7,033 bases of DNA. Origin: Spartobacteria bacterium. Lineage in GTDB: Bacteria; Verrucomicrobiota; Verrucomicrobiia; Chthoniobacterales; Terrimicrobiaceae. Made by a program: the position numbers and the translations under genes. Below are positions 6,615 through 7,033 of this stretch, one piece after another. The stretch covers positions 1 through 7,033 of the forward strand of contig CANKXQ010000069.1 in assembly GCA_947487745.1 (NCBI GenBank), given 5' to 3'. Each line of letters starts with the position of its first letter. The first letter of the stretch is position 1. The notes under the pieces were generated by a model. That model was not told the origin of the DNA, did no database searches, and saw nothing but the letters and a program-made list of their open reading frames with translations.

Positions 6615-7033
6615 CTATGAGGGTTTGGAAACGAGCTCTGCGCATTTCCTGCTGTGCGCGAGCAGGGATTCCACCAAATTCGGGATGACGGGATGATTGA
6701 TGCCGTCCTTGGCAAGTCGGTGGGCTGCGCGTTCGGCTGCCTCGGGAAGCGATGCGGCCATTAGCACGATGCGGTCGAGAAGTTCCTTGGAAGAAATGCG
6801 AATTTCACGGGCGCAGGATTCCCACTCTTTTTTGCCGATGCGCCACAAGCGGTATTCGGACCCGATTTTCATCGCGAGTGTGGCCGTGCGCGGTTGGATA
6901 TGCCGTGGATAGGGAAGTGAACTTGCCAAATCGTAGAGCGGCGCCAACCGGACCTGCCCACCCGCGCCGAGGAGAAAGGAATAATTTTTTGCATGTCCGT
7001 CCGTGCCTCCCATGAGCCAGTTCAAAATCAAAC
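6615..7033 (-). CDS. HipA-like Ser/Thr kinase, C-terminal part, 5' end outside window
   Basis: HipA proteins are toxin kinases of type II toxin-antitoxin systems, normally neutralised by an adjacent DNA-binding HipB. The visible 138 or so residues begin inside the C-terminal kinase lobe: NWLMGGTDGHAKNYSFLL carries the TD-H-KN catalytic-loop pattern (Asp, His and Asn in register with the family), and LAPLYDLASSLPY carries the metal-binding Asp. LAMKIGSEYRLWRIGKKEW and a helical tail follow, both typical of this branch. The frame runs off the right edge. The first in-frame start-like codon (TTG at 7031) is internal, so the N-terminal lobe, P-loop equivalent and any hipB gene lie beyond the window. 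The end is a TAG at 6615-6617. Visible motifs are intact, so there is no sign of decay. It converges on the Cys-cluster gene with 33 bp between stop codons and is therefore not in its operon. Confidence 0.88.
   Translation of the reverse strand, partial: LILNWLMGGTDGHAKNYSFLLGAGGQVRLAPLYDLASSLPYPRHIQPRTATLAMKIGSEYRLWRIGKKEWESCAREIRISSKELLDRIVLMAASLPEAAERAAHRLAKDGINHPVIPNLVESLLAHSRKCAELVSKPS

Overview
The window looks like an ordinary bacterial chromosomal segment of moderately high GC. It holds four complete protein genes and two genes cut by the window edges. I lean towards Verrucomicrobiota or a relative, with moderate to low confidence. The reasons are the Gfo/Idh/MocA oxidoreductase subtype, the stand-alone short release-factor-like protein next to a Cys-cluster protein, the weak Shine-Dalgarno signals, and an imperfect palindrome at 1214-1240 that resembles dispersed intergenic repeats I recall from that phylum. 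No rRNA, tRNA, CRISPR array, insertion sequence or phage gene was seen.

Layout. Positions 1-1124 (+) hold the 3' part of a Gfo/Idh/MocA NAD(P)-dependent oxidoreductase. Positions 1125-1279 are a convergent intergenic stretch carrying the palindrome. Positions 1280-3775 (-) encode an 831-residue exported protein with TPR-like repeats, about eight ankyrin repeats and a C-terminal region resembling DUF1266. Positions 3791-5560 (-) encode an intact ABC exporter half-transporter (membrane domain plus ATPase). It lies 15 bp upstream of the ankyrin gene and is probably co-transcribed with it. Positions 5561-5696 are a divergent promoter region. Positions 5697-6047 (+) encode a 116-residue GGQ-containing release-factor-like protein, followed 6 bp later by a 175-residue YkgJ-type Cys-cluster protein (6054-6581, +). 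Converging on that pair from the right edge is the C-terminal part of a HipA-like kinase (6615-7033, -), whose N-terminus and any HipB partner lie outside the window.

Functional units. There are two likely operons: exporter plus exported ankyrin protein (leftward), and release-factor-like plus Cys-cluster protein (rightward), fired from a shared divergent region. The most unusual item is the exported TPR/ankyrin/DUF1266 protein coupled to an ABC exporter. I can identify the domains but not the function. I do not see a clearly new multi-gene defence or mobile system in the visible sequence; the HipA-like gene is the only toxin-antitoxin-type component and is incomplete here.
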